A DNA stretch of 64,000 nt from Melghirimyces profundicolus (GCF_003054245.1 NZ_QBKR01000013.1:44030-108029); one strand, 5' to 3'. Positions 27,097 to 35,723 are shown, counted from the stretch's first letter. Numbers and translations: made by a program. The notes: generated by a model not told the origin, from the letters alone.

Positions 27097-28356
27097 TTAT
27101 TCAAGCAACTCGATCACGTTCTGGACCGCCAGCACCCCGAAAAGGATCACGCTGGCCCCCAGGACGATATTGGAAACCCAACCGTTCCGATACTCCGGCG
27201 CCACCCGTCGCGAGTTGAGCAACCAGATGAGGGTGACGGCGAGAAAGGGCATGAAGAGGGCCCCCAGGACTCCATAGGCGATCACGAGAGCAAAGGGTTT
27301 TCCCAGAAAAAGAAGGAGCATCGGCGGAAAGGTGAGCCAGGCAAGATAGCTTCGATAATAACGGCTTTTTTCCGAAAGATAGGGAGCGGCTTTCTCCATG
27401 GGAATTTTCTTCACGGTTCTTACGAAATCGGAGAACAGATAGGGAACTCCGTTCCACACCCCGAGGAGGGATGTGAAAGAGGCCGACCAAAACCCGATCA
27501 GGAAAAGCCAGCGCACCGGTTCACCCAACCGTTCGCCGAGAAGCCCGGACAGGGAGATTAATCCTTTATCCCCTTCCAGCACCGTTCCGGTACCGAACAG
27601 GAGCTCCGCTCCGATCACCAGAAGGGCCAGGGTGAAAATACCGGTCATGGTGTAGGCCACCGTGGCATCCAACCGCATGACCGGCATCCAGTCCGGGCGT
27701 CTCCACCCTTTTTCCCTGAGCCAGTAGCCGTAAGAAGCCATGGTGATGGTACCCCCGACGCCCCCGATCAAGCCAAGGGCATAGAAGAGGGAACCCTCCG
27801 GAAGACGGGGGACAAGACCGAGGGACAGTTCTCCGAGGGAAGGCGCAATCATGACGGCCGATCCGACGACCGTCACAAACATGACTCCGACGAGAACCAG
27901 CATCACTTTCTCAAAGAGCCAATACCGCCCGGTCCACACCAGCAGAAAGCCGAGGAGCCCGTGGAACATGGCCCAGGCCCAAAGCGGGATTCCGGGGAAC
28001 ATGGCCGTGGTGGCCAGGGCGGTGGTGGAAGTGACGGCGGCGCCGAAGACAAAGCCCCAGATGATCACATAGACGCCGAAGTAACCGGTCGCCCATCTCC
28101 CCAGTTGCTTCCAGCCCTGCAGAATGGTTTGGCCCGAAGCGAGATACCAGCGACCGATGCCTTCATTAAGAAAGTATTTTAAAAGAGCGCCAATCAAGAT
28201 GGCCCAAACAAAGGTATTGCCGTACATCGTTCCGGCCACGAGAGCAGCGACCAGGTCTCCGACTCCCACTCCCGTTGCCGCCATGATGATGCCCGGGCCC
28301 ACCAGCTTCAGCCGGTTTTTAACGGAAACAGGGGGTGTGTTCGTTGGGGGATTCAC
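27097..28356 (-). CDS. Divergent Nramp-family metal-ion transporter homologue
   Basis: The 419-residue protein has about eleven membrane spans and Nramp character (KLVGPGIIMAATGVGVGDLVAAL at TM1; EKVMLVLVGVMFVTV; the NSRR loop near the C-terminus). The TM1 metal-binding motif DPGN of MntH is replaced by ATGVGVGD, and the TM6 motif with the coordinating Met (MPH) reads GTITMASYGY. So it belongs to an Nramp-related branch with altered metal coordination, possibly carrying Mg2+ or another substrate; this is inference. It starts at ATG 28356 with a weak site and is a single-gene unit. Confidence 0.8.
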   Translation of the reverse strand: MNPPTNTPPVSVKNRLKLVGPGIIMAATGVGVGDLVAALVAGTMYGNTFVWAILIGALLKYFLNEGIGRWYLASGQTILQGWKQLGRWATGYFGVYVIIWGFVFGAAVTSTTALATTAMFPGIPLWAWAMFHGLLGFLLVWTGRYWLFEKVMLVLVGVMFVTVVGSAVMIAPSLGELSLGLVPRLPEGSLFYALGLIGGVGGTITMASYGYWLREKGWRRPDWMPVMRLDATVAYTMTGIFTLALLVIGAELLFGTGTVLEGDKGLISLSGLLGERLGEPVRWLFLIGFWSASFTSLLGVWNGVPYLFSDFVRTVKKIPMEKAAPYLSEKSRYYRSYLAWLTFPPMLLLFLGKPFALVIAYGVLGALFMPFLAVTLIWLLNSRRVAPEYRNGWVSNIVLGASVILFGVLAVQNVIELLE

Positions 28357-28449
28357 AGCAGCGTTGGTATTGGTTTCGATCGTCTTTCCCTCCCCATGAA
28401 AGTATTAATTTTTTATAATGATACAGGATTCACAATATTTCCTGCAAGG

Positions 28450-28477
28450 AAAAACCGCCAAGCACAGCCTGACGGTT
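28450..28477 (-). terminator. Terminator after nfuA-like gene
   Basis: On the minus strand AACCGTCA and TGGCGGTT pair (one G-U) and are followed by a TTTTT run (28454-28450). Confidence 0.7.
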
Positions 28478-28490
28478 GATTCTGCGATGG

Positions 28491-28712
28491 TTAAAGGACT
28501 TGTTCCACCTCGGTGACACCGGGTACTTCTTCCATCAGCGCCCGTTCGATTCCGGCTTTCAGGGTGATGGTGGAACTGGGACAGCTTCCGCAGGCTCCCA
28601 GGAGACGGACTTTGACCACACCGTCTTCCACTTCCACCAGCTCCACGTCACCGCCGTCCTGCTGGATGAAAGGGCGAAGCTTATCCAAAACTTCCTGGAC
28701 TTGTTCTCTCAT
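28491..28712 (-). CDS. NifU C-terminal domain Fe-S scaffold protein
   Basis: The 73-residue protein is a stand-alone NifU C-terminal (Nfu) domain: [37 protein letters not shown]. The CxxC pair C41 and C44 binds a cluster at the dimer interface. Nfu proteins carry [4Fe-4S] clusters to apoproteins. The B. subtilis equivalent is YutI, located near yuzD and yumB in that genome. ATG 28712 follows AAAGGAG. In this window Fe-S genes recur nearby (IscA, YuzB). Confidence 0.92.
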   Translation of the reverse strand: MREQVQEVLDKLRPFIQQDGGDVELVEVEDGVVKVRLLGACGSCPSSTITLKAGIERALMEEVPGVTEVEQVL

Positions 28713-29029
28713 CGTACATGCTCCTTTCAAAAGAGGCGGTCTCCCAAAGGGTTCGCTCTCTGTATCGGTTATTGTAGTCGCGATCATGGATCGGATCAAC
28801 CGATGGCGAGGGAAACAATTCTCTAGATCATTATATAAGATACCACAGGATCTGTCTCGGGAAAATCCTGACGGGAGCCGTTTGTTTATACCGGGATCGG
28901 TCCTGGGTGCCCGTAACGGACGGACGATCATCCCGGCTTCACGGGCCCGTGTTTTTCAGACCAAGACGGAAATGGTAAAATGAAAGCGAACTCATGGGAT
29001 CAGTCAAGGATACGGGAAGAGGGATTTTG
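28713..29029. other. Intergenic region between divergent nfu and mccA genes
   Basis: No gene or S-box/SAM riboswitch was found, though mcc genes are often controlled by sulfur status. A perfect 12-nt palindrome (CACGGGCCCGTG, 28941-28952) and a TAAAAT close to the mccA start (28976-28981, no -35 partner) are the only notable items. Confidence 0.35.
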
Positions 29030-29956
29030 ATGAAGCACGTTTATGAGGATATAAAGGAACTGATCGGGTGGACGCCCATCGTCCGAATCAAAGGATTTTC
29101 CTTGCCGGAAAGGGTGCAAATTTACGCCAAGTTGGAGTATTTTAATCCGGGGGGGAGTGTCAAGGACCGTCTGGGTTTGGCGCTCATTCGGGCCGGGGAG
29201 AAAGAAGGGCGGTTGCGCCCGGGAGGCACGATCATCGAACCGACCGCCGGAAACACCGGGATCGGACTGGCTCTGGCAGCGGTGGGTTCCGGCTATCGGG
29301 TGGTCTTTGTGGTCCCCGAAAAATTTTCCCAGGAAAAACAGCAGCTGATGCGGGCATTGGGTGCGGAAGTGGTCAACACCCCGACGGAAAAAGGAATGAA
29401 GGGGGCCATCGCCAAAGCGAAGGAACTGACCGAAACGATTGAGGGCGCCTGGTGCCCCCAACAGTTTGGCAACCCGGCCAATCCCCGCGCCCATTATGAA
29501 ACCACCGGACCGGAAATCTGGGAGCAGATGGACGGAAAGGTGGACGTGTTTGTGGCCGGTGCCGGTTCGGGCGGGACGTTTATGGGATGTGCCCGATACC
29601 TGAAAGAGAAAAACCCGGAGATCCGGACGGTGATTGTGGAACCGGAAGGTTCCATCCTCGGCGGAGGCAAACCGGGTCCCCACCGCACGGAAGGCATCGG
29701 AATGGAGTTTCTTCCGGAATACATGGACCCCTCTTATTTTGACGGGATTCACACCGTTCCGGACGAAGATGCCTTCCGGATGGTGAAAGAACTGTCGCGG
29801 CGCGAAGGGCTTCTGGCGGCCAGCTCCTCCGGGGCTGCCTTTTATGCGGCCCTCAAAGAAGCGAAACGTGCGAAACAGGGAACCCGGATCGTGGTGGTCT
29901 TTCCGGACAGCAGTGAGCGGTATTTGAGTCAGCAGATCTACGGAGAAGGAGAGTAA
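29030..29956 (+). CDS. mccA: Cystathionine beta-synthase-type / cysteine synthase family enzyme MccA
   Basis: The 308-residue PLP enzyme has the cofactor lysine in FNPGGSVKDRLG (K45), the phosphate-binding loop TAGNTGIG and the sulfhydrylase pattern GSGGTFMGCARYLKEKNP. MccA (YrhA) makes cystathionine from O-acetylserine and homocysteine in reverse transsulfuration. The assignment over CysK rests on the adjacent mccB 3 bp downstream, as in B. subtilis yrhA-yrhB. ATG 29030 follows GAAGAGGGA. The operon probably also includes the yuzD-like gene. Confidence 0.85.
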   Translation: MKHVYEDIKELIGWTPIVRIKGFSLPERVQIYAKLEYFNPGGSVKDRLGLALIRAGEKEGRLRPGGTIIEPTAGNTGIGLALAAVGSGYRVVFVVPEKFSQEKQQLMRALGAEVVNTPTEKGMKGAIAKAKELTETIEGAWCPQQFGNPANPRAHYETTGPEIWEQMDGKVDVFVAGAGSGGTFMGCARYLKEKNPEIRTVIVEPEGSILGGGKPGPHRTEGIGMEFLPEYMDPSYFDGIHTVPDEDAFRMVKELSRREGLLAASSSGAAFYAALKEAKRAKQGTRIVVVFPDSSERYLSQQIYGEGE

Positions 29957-29959
29957 ACC

Positions 29960-31093
29960 ATGCGTATCGACACAAAACTGATTCACGGTGGTGTCTTTGG
30001 AGATGAACGGACCGGGGCTGTCAGTGTGCCCATCTATCAAGTGTCCACCTACAAGCAGGACGCCATCGGCAAGCACCGGGGTTACGAATACTCCCGAACG
30101 GGAAACCCGACCCGGGAAGCGTTGGAGAAACTGATCGCCGATCTGGAAAACGGAACCCGGGGTTTTGCCTTTTCTTCCGGGATGGCGGCCATTTCCACCA
30201 TCCTCTCCCTGTTTGACCAAGGGGACCATCTGGTGGTGGGGGATGATATCTACGGAGGTACTTACCGTGTGATGAGCGGGGTATTCAACCGGCTGGGAAT
30301 TCAGTCCACCTTTGTGGACACCAGCGACCCGGAGGAAGTGGTGGCGGCGATCCGTCCCGACACCAAGGCGATCTACATGGAAACCCCCAGCAATCCCCTG
30401 CTGAAGGTGACCGATATCCGGAAGATGTCGGAAATCAGTCGGGATCGCGGACTGCTCCTGATCGTCGATAACACGTTTCTCACTCCCTACTGGCAAAATC
30501 CCCTCGATCTCGGCGCGGACATTGTGGTTCACAGTGCCACCAAATATCTGGGGGGGCACAGCGACGTCGTGGCCGGACTGATTGCCGTCAAGGACGAAGA
30601 AATGGGAGAGCGTCTCCATTTCCTGCAGAACTCCATCGGCGGGGTGCTTCCGCCCCACGATTCCTGGTTGTTGATGCGGGGAATGAAGACCCTGGGGCTC
30701 CGGATGCGGCAACATGAAGCCAGTACCCGCAGATTGGCCGATTGGTTGCAGTCCCGTTCCGATATTGAAACGATACACTATCCCGGTCTGAAAGATCATC
30801 CGGGTCACGGGGTGGCCTCGAGTCAGGCCCGTGGCTACGGCGGAATGCTTTCCTTTGACGTCGGAAGCGGCAAACGGGCGGAAACCGTTCTTTCCCGCAC
30901 TCGCTATTTCACATTGGCGGAAAGTCTGGGGGCGGTGGAAAGCCTGATCTCCGTTCCCGCCCGGATGACCCACGCTTCCATTCCGCCTGAGCGGCGCCGG
31001 GAGATCGGGATCACCGATGGGTTGATCCGGGTTTCCATCGGGGTGGAAGATGTGGAGGACTTGATGGAGGATCTGGAACAGGCCCTTCGTTGA
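29960..31093 (+). CDS. mccB: Cystathionine gamma-lyase / homocysteine desulfhydrase MccB
   Basis: The 377-residue Cys/Met-metabolism PLP enzyme carries the family signature with the Schiff-base lysine K195 (SATKYLGGHSDVV). It also has YEYSRTGNPTR and FSSGMAAIST near the N-terminus and SLGAVESLISVP near the C-terminus. It cleaves cystathionine to cysteine, 2-oxobutyrate and ammonia. It starts 3 bp after mccA (GGAGAGTAAACC-ATG), so it is co-translated. The pair gives methionine-to-cysteine conversion. Confidence 0.93.
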   Translation: MRIDTKLIHGGVFGDERTGAVSVPIYQVSTYKQDAIGKHRGYEYSRTGNPTREALEKLIADLENGTRGFAFSSGMAAISTILSLFDQGDHLVVGDDIYGGTYRVMSGVFNRLGIQSTFVDTSDPEEVVAAIRPDTKAIYMETPSNPLLKVTDIRKMSEISRDRGLLLIVDNTFLTPYWQNPLDLGADIVVHSATKYLGGHSDVVAGLIAVKDEEMGERLHFLQNSIGGVLPPHDSWLLMRGMKTLGLRMRQHEASTRRLADWLQSRSDIETIHYPGLKDHPGHGVASSQARGYGGMLSFDVGSGKRAETVLSRTRYFTLAESLGAVESLISVPARMTHASIPPERRREIGITDGLIRVSIGVEDVEDLMEDLEQALR

Positions 31094-31115
31094 TAACCGA
31101 GAGAGGAGGCCGCTA

Positions 31116-31454
31116 ATGACGATGGAAAAAGCGGAAGTGCTCGTATACGGAGCGGAGGAGCTGTGTCCCAGTTGCGTCCATCTCCCGTCGGCCCGCGAGA
31201 CCGCTTCTTGGCTGGAAGCGGCACTGAAAAGGAAATACGGAGATGTCGTGTCGGTCCGGTATGTTGATATTCACGCTCCCGGAGGAGAAGAGGAGACGGC
31301 TTTTTCCCGCCGGGTGATCGAGGATGAACTTTGGTACCCGGTGGTGGTGATTCAAGGGGAGATCGTCGGGGAAGGAAACCCCCGTCTCAAGGATATTCAA
31401 CGAAAACTGAAGGCGATGGGTTTTTCCCCGAAAGGGGAAACGAAAGTTTATTGA
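31116..31454 (+). CDS. yuzD: YuzD family thioredoxin-like protein (DUF1462)
   Basis: The 112-residue protein has a thioredoxin-like N-terminal CxxC (CPSC, C17 and C20), a conserved SARETASWLEAALKRKY helix, VRYVDIHAP and YPVVVIQGEIVGEGNPRL. This matches YuzD/DUF1462, found beside Fe-S genes in Bacillales. Function is unknown, probably thiol redox or Fe-S related. It begins 22 bp after mccB with AGAGGAGG and likely shares its transcript. Confidence 0.85.
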   Translation: MTMEKAEVLVYGAEELCPSCVHLPSARETASWLEAALKRKYGDVVSVRYVDIHAPGGEEETAFSRRVIEDELWYPVVVIQGEIVGEGNPRLKDIQRKLKAMGFSPKGETKVY

Positions 31455-31469
31455 CGATCGCCATTAAGG

Positions 31470-31509
31470 AAGCGACTGCTTTTCCGAAAGGAAGAGCAGT
31501 CGCTTTTTT
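31470..31509. terminator. Terminator between yuzD and sortase gene
   Basis: AAGCGACTGCT and AGCAGTCGCTT with a 13-nt loop, then TTTTTT. The genes on each side converge, so it may act both ways. Confidence 0.82.
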
Positions 31510-31524
31510 GGTGTAAGAGGGATC

Positions 31525-32136
31525 TTATTCCGTCTTTTTGCTGTCGATGAGATCCGCACGGATGATGTAGCGTTGGGGGGCGCTTCCCACCAGGTCAAAA
31601 GGGTAGCAGGTGATCAGCGACATGTCCGGTTTCTCATGGGGAACGATCACACTGCGATCATCCTTGTCGACGATGAACATCTTCCGGATCTGATATGTGT
31701 GAGTGTACCCATTGATTTTTACGTAAAGTTTATCCCCTTTTTTCAGTTCACCCGCCCGGCGAAACGTGGTCTCCCGGTGTCCGGCCAGAACCGAATGTCC
31801 CGTTTCCCCGGGAAGGACCGTTCCGTAGCCGATGTACTGCCCCACCCCCTTGGCCAGCTGGGCATCATCCGTTCCGTAGATGATCGGGAGGATCGCTCCG
31901 ATCCGCGGAATGATCAACTCTCCGATTTGATTCCCTTTTTCGGGATGGAAAGTCGCGTCGGTCCCCTTTTTTTTGGAGGGTTTCTTGTTCAGATTATCCC
32001 AGTCTTCCGCAATGGACATCGCCAACTTGGGATCGTGAACGGCCACGCTGATCTGATCCCACCACTGGTAGCCGTTGTAGGCGACGAGAGAGAGGCCGGT
32101 GACGATCAGGATGATGGCCATACTTCGAAGAATCAC
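31525..32136 (-). CDS. srtD: Class D sortase
   Basis: The 203-residue enzyme has an N-terminal membrane anchor (residues 5-22, MAIILIVTGLSLVAYNGYQ), a charged linker, and the sortase barrel. Catalytic residues are visible: H120 in LAGHRETTF, C177 in LITCYPF and R189 in QRYII. Size, the single N-terminal anchor and the TLIT/LITC context fit class D sortases of Bacillales, which attach LPNTA-type proteins to peptidoglycan. A candidate substrate lies 1.7 kb away (33882-34601). It is transcribed alone. Confidence 0.9.
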   Translation of the reverse strand: MILRSMAIILIVTGLSLVAYNGYQWWDQISVAVHDPKLAMSIAEDWDNLNKKPSKKKGTDATFHPEKGNQIGELIIPRIGAILPIIYGTDDAQLAKGVGQYIGYGTVLPGETGHSVLAGHRETTFRRAGELKKGDKLYVKINGYTHTYQIRKMFIVDKDDRSVIVPHEKPDMSLITCYPFDLVGSAPQRYIIRADLIDSKKTE

Positions 32137-32374
32137 GGTGAAGACCTCCTCGGCCCTGATTCCACTGCATAGAAGTTGTCACAATCGTATCCAAATTTTT
32201 CACAAAGATATCTTATCATGTCTCCCTCCGGGAAACAATTGCCGACAAGCGTCATTCACCCGTCGGTAACGTTTTTCACGAAGCTTTTGCCCCCTTTTGT
32301 TCACAAGCTCAACGGGTTACAATATAGATCAGTGTCCGGAAATTTGTCGATCCGTCAGTAAGAGGTGAAATGGG

Positions 32375-32635
32375 ATGCGACCGATGGTTGAATTCTGCAT
32401 CAACCGGCTCACGCCGGATGTTGAAAAGATAAAGAACAAGCTGGAAAACGATCCTGAGGTGGATGTGTTGGAGTCCCCCTGCCTTGGCAACTGTGAAATA
32501 TGTGCCAAAACCCCCTATGCCATGGTGGATGGGGAAATCGTGACCGGCGAAGACGGTCCCGATCTGCTGAAAAACATCCGCAAGTCGATCGAAGAACGGA
32601 AGAAAAAAATGGAAGATTTGCTGGATCTCCTGTAG
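32375..32635 (+). CDS. yuzB: YuzB family protein (DUF1450)
   Basis: The 86-residue protein matches YuzB: MVEFCINRLTPDVEKIKNKLE, then CLGNCEICAKTPYAMVDGEIV. Its Cys residues (CLGNCEIC) form a ferredoxin-like or zinc-like cluster. B. subtilis yuzB lies between yumB and yutI. It is a small protein of unknown function, probably metal- or redox-related. ATG 32375 follows AGAGGTGA by 6 nt. Confidence 0.85.
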   Translation: MRPMVEFCINRLTPDVEKIKNKLENDPEVDVLESPCLGNCEICAKTPYAMVDGEIVTGEDGPDLLKNIRKSIEERKKKMEDLLDLL

Positions 32636-32769
32636 AAATGGAAGCGCTCCGAACGGAGTGTCTTTTACGGTATAAAAGAATGAATCATTTTGGAAAGTGG
32701 TTTTTTCTTACTACCAATGAACTAATTGGATACCAGTTTATATATAAATCACGCAAAACAAGTTTCATA

Positions 32770-32783
32770 TGACCCACGGGTCA
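32770..32783. promoter_or_regulatory. Palindrome upstream of the Spo0E-like gene
   Basis: TGACCC-AC-GGGTCA is a perfect 6-bp inverted repeat just upstream of an AT-rich -10-like TATTATAAAAT. It resembles an operator of an unidentified regulator. Confidence 0.35.
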
Positions 32784-32847
32784 GGTATGATATTATAAAA
32801 TAAAAACGGTTTCCATGAGGTTGTGGATATTTAGGGGGTTTCTCATA

Positions 32848-33084
32848 ATGGGTCGTTGCAAACTGGAAGAGGAAATGGAACGCTTGAGAACGGCGATGCA
32901 ACATCAAGCGGAACGATTGGGAATGAACCACCCGACCGTGGTTCAGATCAGTCAACAATTGGACGAGCTCCACAACCAATGGAACCGCTGGCATTATCCG
33001 TCCTCCGACGCGGATCACCGCGCGGCTTATATAATCCGAAGGTATACATCAAAGATCCGGGAAGTCGCGGTCGACCGTGCCTGA
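32848..33084 (+). CDS. Spo0E-like sporulation regulatory protein (aspartyl-phosphate phosphatase)
   Basis: The 78-residue protein contains the Spo0E signature: LEEEMERLRTAMQHQAERLGMNHPTVVQISQQLDELHNQW, with the SQxLD motif as SQQLD. Spo0E, YisI and YnzD dephosphorylate Spo0A-P and delay sporulation. The C-terminal tail has extra basic residues. The start ATG 32848 follows TTAGGGGG. Its presence marks a spore former. Confidence 0.82.
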   Translation: MGRCKLEEEMERLRTAMQHQAERLGMNHPTVVQISQQLDELHNQWNRWHYPSSDADHRAAYIIRRYTSKIREVAVDRA

Positions 33085-33290
33085 ATCGAGCTTCGTCCGT
33101 ATCGGCGGGGTTTCTTATTGAAGAAAGGGTGTAGTCCGGGGCTTTTCACCCACTCACAAACCAACGGTTTTTTTGGTACAATGAAACCAAGGAGTGCGGG
33201 AATCATTCATTCCGCCGCACAGAGCATGCCGGTTTCAAGGAGTTCGGCGCATGGTTTCGCGCCCGTGATGACAGGAAGGAGGGCTCTGGC

Positions 33291-33647
33291 TTGATTGAAC
33301 TTTCCGAGCGTGCCGGTCATAAAATAAAGGAAATGATGGAAGAAGAAGAGCATCCCGAAAAGCAGTATCTTCGCGTCGGTGTCAAGGGCGGAGGTTGCAG
33401 CGGTTTTACCTATAATCTCGGTTTTGACGAAAACAAGACGGAGGACGATACGGAATTGACCCTTCACGGAATCCGGATTCTGGTGGACCGGAAAAGCGAA
33501 AAGCTGATCCGCGGTCTTGAAATCGATTATAAGGAGTCCATGATGGGCGGTGGGTTTACCATCCACAACCCCAACGCCATCGCCACCTGCGGTTGCGGTA
33601 CGTCCTTTAAAACTGCCACCGACGAAGGTACTCCGGAAAAATGCTGA
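33291..33647 (+). CDS. HesB/IscA-type iron-sulfur cluster carrier (YutM-like)
   Basis: The 118-residue A-type carrier has the invariant cysteines C36 (GGGCSGF), C100 and C102 (CGCGTSF), which ligate the cluster. Its length and sequence resemble B. subtilis YutM/ErpA. It hands [2Fe-2S] or [4Fe-4S] clusters to apoenzymes. TTG 33291 follows GAAGGAGGG. It lies in the same neighbourhood as YuzB, YuzD and NifU, as in B. subtilis. Confidence 0.92.
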   Translation: MIELSERAGHKIKEMMEEEEHPEKQYLRVGVKGGGCSGFTYNLGFDENKTEDDTELTLHGIRILVDRKSEKLIRGLEIDYKESMMGGGFTIHNPNAIATCGCGTSFKTATDEGTPEKC

Positions 33648-33654
33648 CGGAATG

Positions 33655-33697
33655 ACGGCCGTCCCGACCTCACAAGGTCGCGGACGGCTGTTTTTTT
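33655..33697 (+). terminator. Intrinsic terminator after IscA-type gene
   Basis: GCCGTCC and GGACGGC pair around a second stem GACCT/AGGTC, followed by seven Ts. Confidence 0.83.
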
Positions 33698-33881
33698 AAA
33701 AAATGATCAGCTCCCCTTTTTTCGCTGTCCAAAAAGATTTTGTTTTCCTTTGGATCGAAAGCGGAAGCGTGGCTCCCGGCGGCTTAAAATTTAAATCCAT
33801 AAAATTTATTATAATCAATATATTGAAACATTTGGGTCGAATGTATAATATTGAATTAATTGGAATGCAGGGGGGATATTT

Positions 33882-34601
33882 TTGGCGGGAAAAGCGTTGG
33901 TGAAAAACGGATGGATCGTGGTCCTGGCTTTGGTATTCATTTTCGGTTCAGCGCCCGGCCCGACCTTTGCGAAAGAAGGCGAAGCAAAGATCCTTTCCGG
34001 AAATGAGGTTCTGAACTGCAATGAAGTGAGCGTCGGTTCCATCAAAGCCGAGGGGCCTTGTAACGATCAGAAGAAGTCCGGCGGCGGGAATGGAATTTTG
34101 TCCGACAATGAATTTGCCAACTGCAACAAGGTGACCGTCGGTTCCGACAAAAGCGACGGCCCCTGCAACGATCAGACGAAATCCAAGAGTGGGAAAGAAA
34201 GCGGGATTTTGAACAACAACAAGGTAGCCAACTGCAATGAAGTCACCGTCGGTTCCGATCAGGGAGAAGGTCCCTGCAACAATCAAAAAGAGACCGGTGG
34301 CAACAACGGAGGACTCGGCAGCGGCAACGACCTTCTCAACTGCAATGAGTTGACGGTGGGGAGCGACGAAGATCGAGGACCCTGTCATGACAATGGCAAT
34401 GATCCGGGAAATGGGGAAAAGCCAAAGGACGGAGGAGCTTCCGGTGATCCCCCCAAAGAGACTGGCGGCAAAGTGGAAAACTCCAAAGGGGGTCAGATGC
34501 CCGATACCTCCACTCCCCACCCTCTGTTCGCCGGGATCGGGGGCAGCCTTCTGGCGGCCGGAGTCGGATTTATGGCTTGGCGCAGAAGATGGATCGGCTA
34601 A
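33882..34601 (+). CDS. Secreted Cys-repeat protein with a C-terminal sortase signal
   Basis: The 239-residue precursor has a signal peptide (ALVKNG, hydrophobic core, TFA cleavage). Four repeats of about 38-40 residues follow. Each contains NCNEVTVGSD and GPCNDQ variants, giving two cysteines per repeat, separated by Gly/Asn/Lys-rich linkers. The tail has MPDTS (206-210), then a hydrophobic stretch and RRRW, which is a sortase sorting signal. The motif is close to the LPNTA family used by class D sortase, which is encoded 1.7 kb away. TTG 33882 follows GGGGGGAT. It is a likely cell-wall-anchored protein, perhaps forming disulfides on the spore or cell surface. Confidence 0.75.
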   Translation: MAGKALVKNGWIVVLALVFIFGSAPGPTFAKEGEAKILSGNEVLNCNEVSVGSIKAEGPCNDQKKSGGGNGILSDNEFANCNKVTVGSDKSDGPCNDQTKSKSGKESGILNNNKVANCNEVTVGSDQGEGPCNNQKETGGNNGGLGSGNDLLNCNELTVGSDEDRGPCHDNGNDPGNGEKPKDGGASGDPPKETGGKVENSKGGQMPDTSTPHPLFAGIGGSLLAAGVGFMAWRRRWIG

Positions 34602-34761
34602 CTGAGAGAAGAATCAGCGGGAAGAGGAATCAGCATCCGACTTTGGCGGGTGCTGGCTTTTTTCTTCCAGTGTTTGACCTGTCCCTTCCATGGGAAGAAC
34701 ATTACTAACCGTACTTCATCCTGCGGGGTGGGACCCGATCCGAAGCTGGGAGGTGTTTGAC

Positions 34762-35070
34762 TTGTCCCGGAAACAAAATCGCGAAAGCACGGAGGAACAG
34801 GTGGACCGGATGGTCGATGAAGGCTTGGGGGCCGGAAGAACAGGCAAACAATCCGGAACCATCAAGGGGGAACAAAACCACTTGGACACCGAAGTGAACG
34901 AAACGGGAAAAATGGCTCAAAAAAAGGACGTCATCGATGAGGGGAAAGGTCGCTACTGGATGGATGTCGACCGGATGGTGAATGAAGGTCTCGGTGGCGG
35001 CCGTGTCGGAAAACGAACGGGTAAAATCGAAGAAAGTCGTCCCCTTGAAGAGGAAACAGATCAAGGCTGA
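34762..35070 (+). CDS. Hypothetical protein with an internal VDRMVxEGLGxGR duplication
   Basis: The 102-residue hydrophilic protein contains two copies of a 20-residue unit: VDRMVDEGLGAGRTGKQSGTI near residue 15 and VDRMVNEGLGGGRVGKRTGKI near residue 75. Between them is a charged linker. No signal or membrane span is seen. TTG 34762 was chosen because GGGAGGTG precedes it by 7 nt. I do not recognise the family. The duplicated Gly-rich basic unit suggests a small structural or nucleic-acid-binding role, but this is a guess. Confidence 0.6.
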   Translation: MSRKQNRESTEEQVDRMVDEGLGAGRTGKQSGTIKGEQNHLDTEVNETGKMAQKKDVIDEGKGRYWMDVDRMVNEGLGGGRVGKRTGKIEESRPLEEETDQG

Positions 35071-35091
35071 GCCCGGAGAGCGGGCTTTTTT
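35070..35091 (+). terminator. Intrinsic terminator after the duplicated-motif gene
   Basis: AGCCCG and CGGGCT stem with GAGA-type loop, followed by six Ts. Confidence 0.75.
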
Positions 35092-35193
35092 CATCTTTCA
35101 TCCGATGGGGTTTCACCCCTTTTTGGCAGTGAGGGATTTGTTGTATGATTTGAAGGAAATGTTTTGACTTGCACCCTTAGGGAGGAACATGCC

Positions 35194-35706
35194 GTGTTGG
35201 GGATCCTGTTGTTTATTTTTTTTGTACAAATTGCTTACGTGACCGTATCCACCATTCGTCTCATCGTCATGATGAAAGGGAATGCCCGTTTGGCAGCGGT
35301 AATCAGCTTTTGCGAAGTATTCATCTATATGTTGGGTCTCGCGGTGGTTCTGGAGAATATCGATGCTTGGTACAACCTGATCGTATATTGTCTGGGATTT
35401 GCACTAGGTGTGTATACCGGTTCCCTTGTTGAGGAAAAAATGGCCATCGGATATGTGACGGTTCAAGTCATCACCCGGAAAGAAGATTCCAACTTGCCGG
35501 AGCAACTTCGAAACGACGGTTTCGGCGTCACTTCGTGGATCGGGGAAGGCTTGACGGGGGAACGTCTCGTCCTGATGGTGTTAACCAAAAGAAAAAGACA
35601 GAAAGAACTGATCAGTCGGGTGAAAGAAATCGATCCCCAAGCTTTTATGGTTTCCCATGAACCCAAAACCTTCAACGGCGGTTTTTGGGTGCGGCGGACC
35701 CAGTGA
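35194..35706 (+). CDS. UPF0316/DUF2179 membrane protein (YebE-like)
   Basis: The 170-residue protein has three N-terminal membrane spans (ILLFIFFVQIAYVTV, VISFCEVFIYMLGLAVVL, LIVYCLGFALGVYTGSLVEEKMAIG). A cytoplasmic DUF2179-like domain follows (VITRKEDSNLPEQLR...FGVTSWIGEGLTGER). It matches B. subtilis YebE/UPF0316. The C-terminal domain probably binds a nucleotide or metal, and the function is unknown. GTG 35194 follows AGGGAGGAAC; TTG 35197 is alternative. Confidence 0.85.
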   Translation: MLGILLFIFFVQIAYVTVSTIRLIVMMKGNARLAAVISFCEVFIYMLGLAVVLENIDAWYNLIVYCLGFALGVYTGSLVEEKMAIGYVTVQVITRKEDSNLPEQLRNDGFGVTSWIGEGLTGERLVLMVLTKRKRQKELISRVKEIDPQAFMVSHEPKTFNGGFWVRRTQ

Positions 35707-35723
35707 GCCGTGCCATCCGGAAT

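Noticed and set aside
28713..29029. SAM (S-box) riboswitch before mccA-mccB
   Set aside because: The conserved S-box blocks are absent; only a short palindrome is present.
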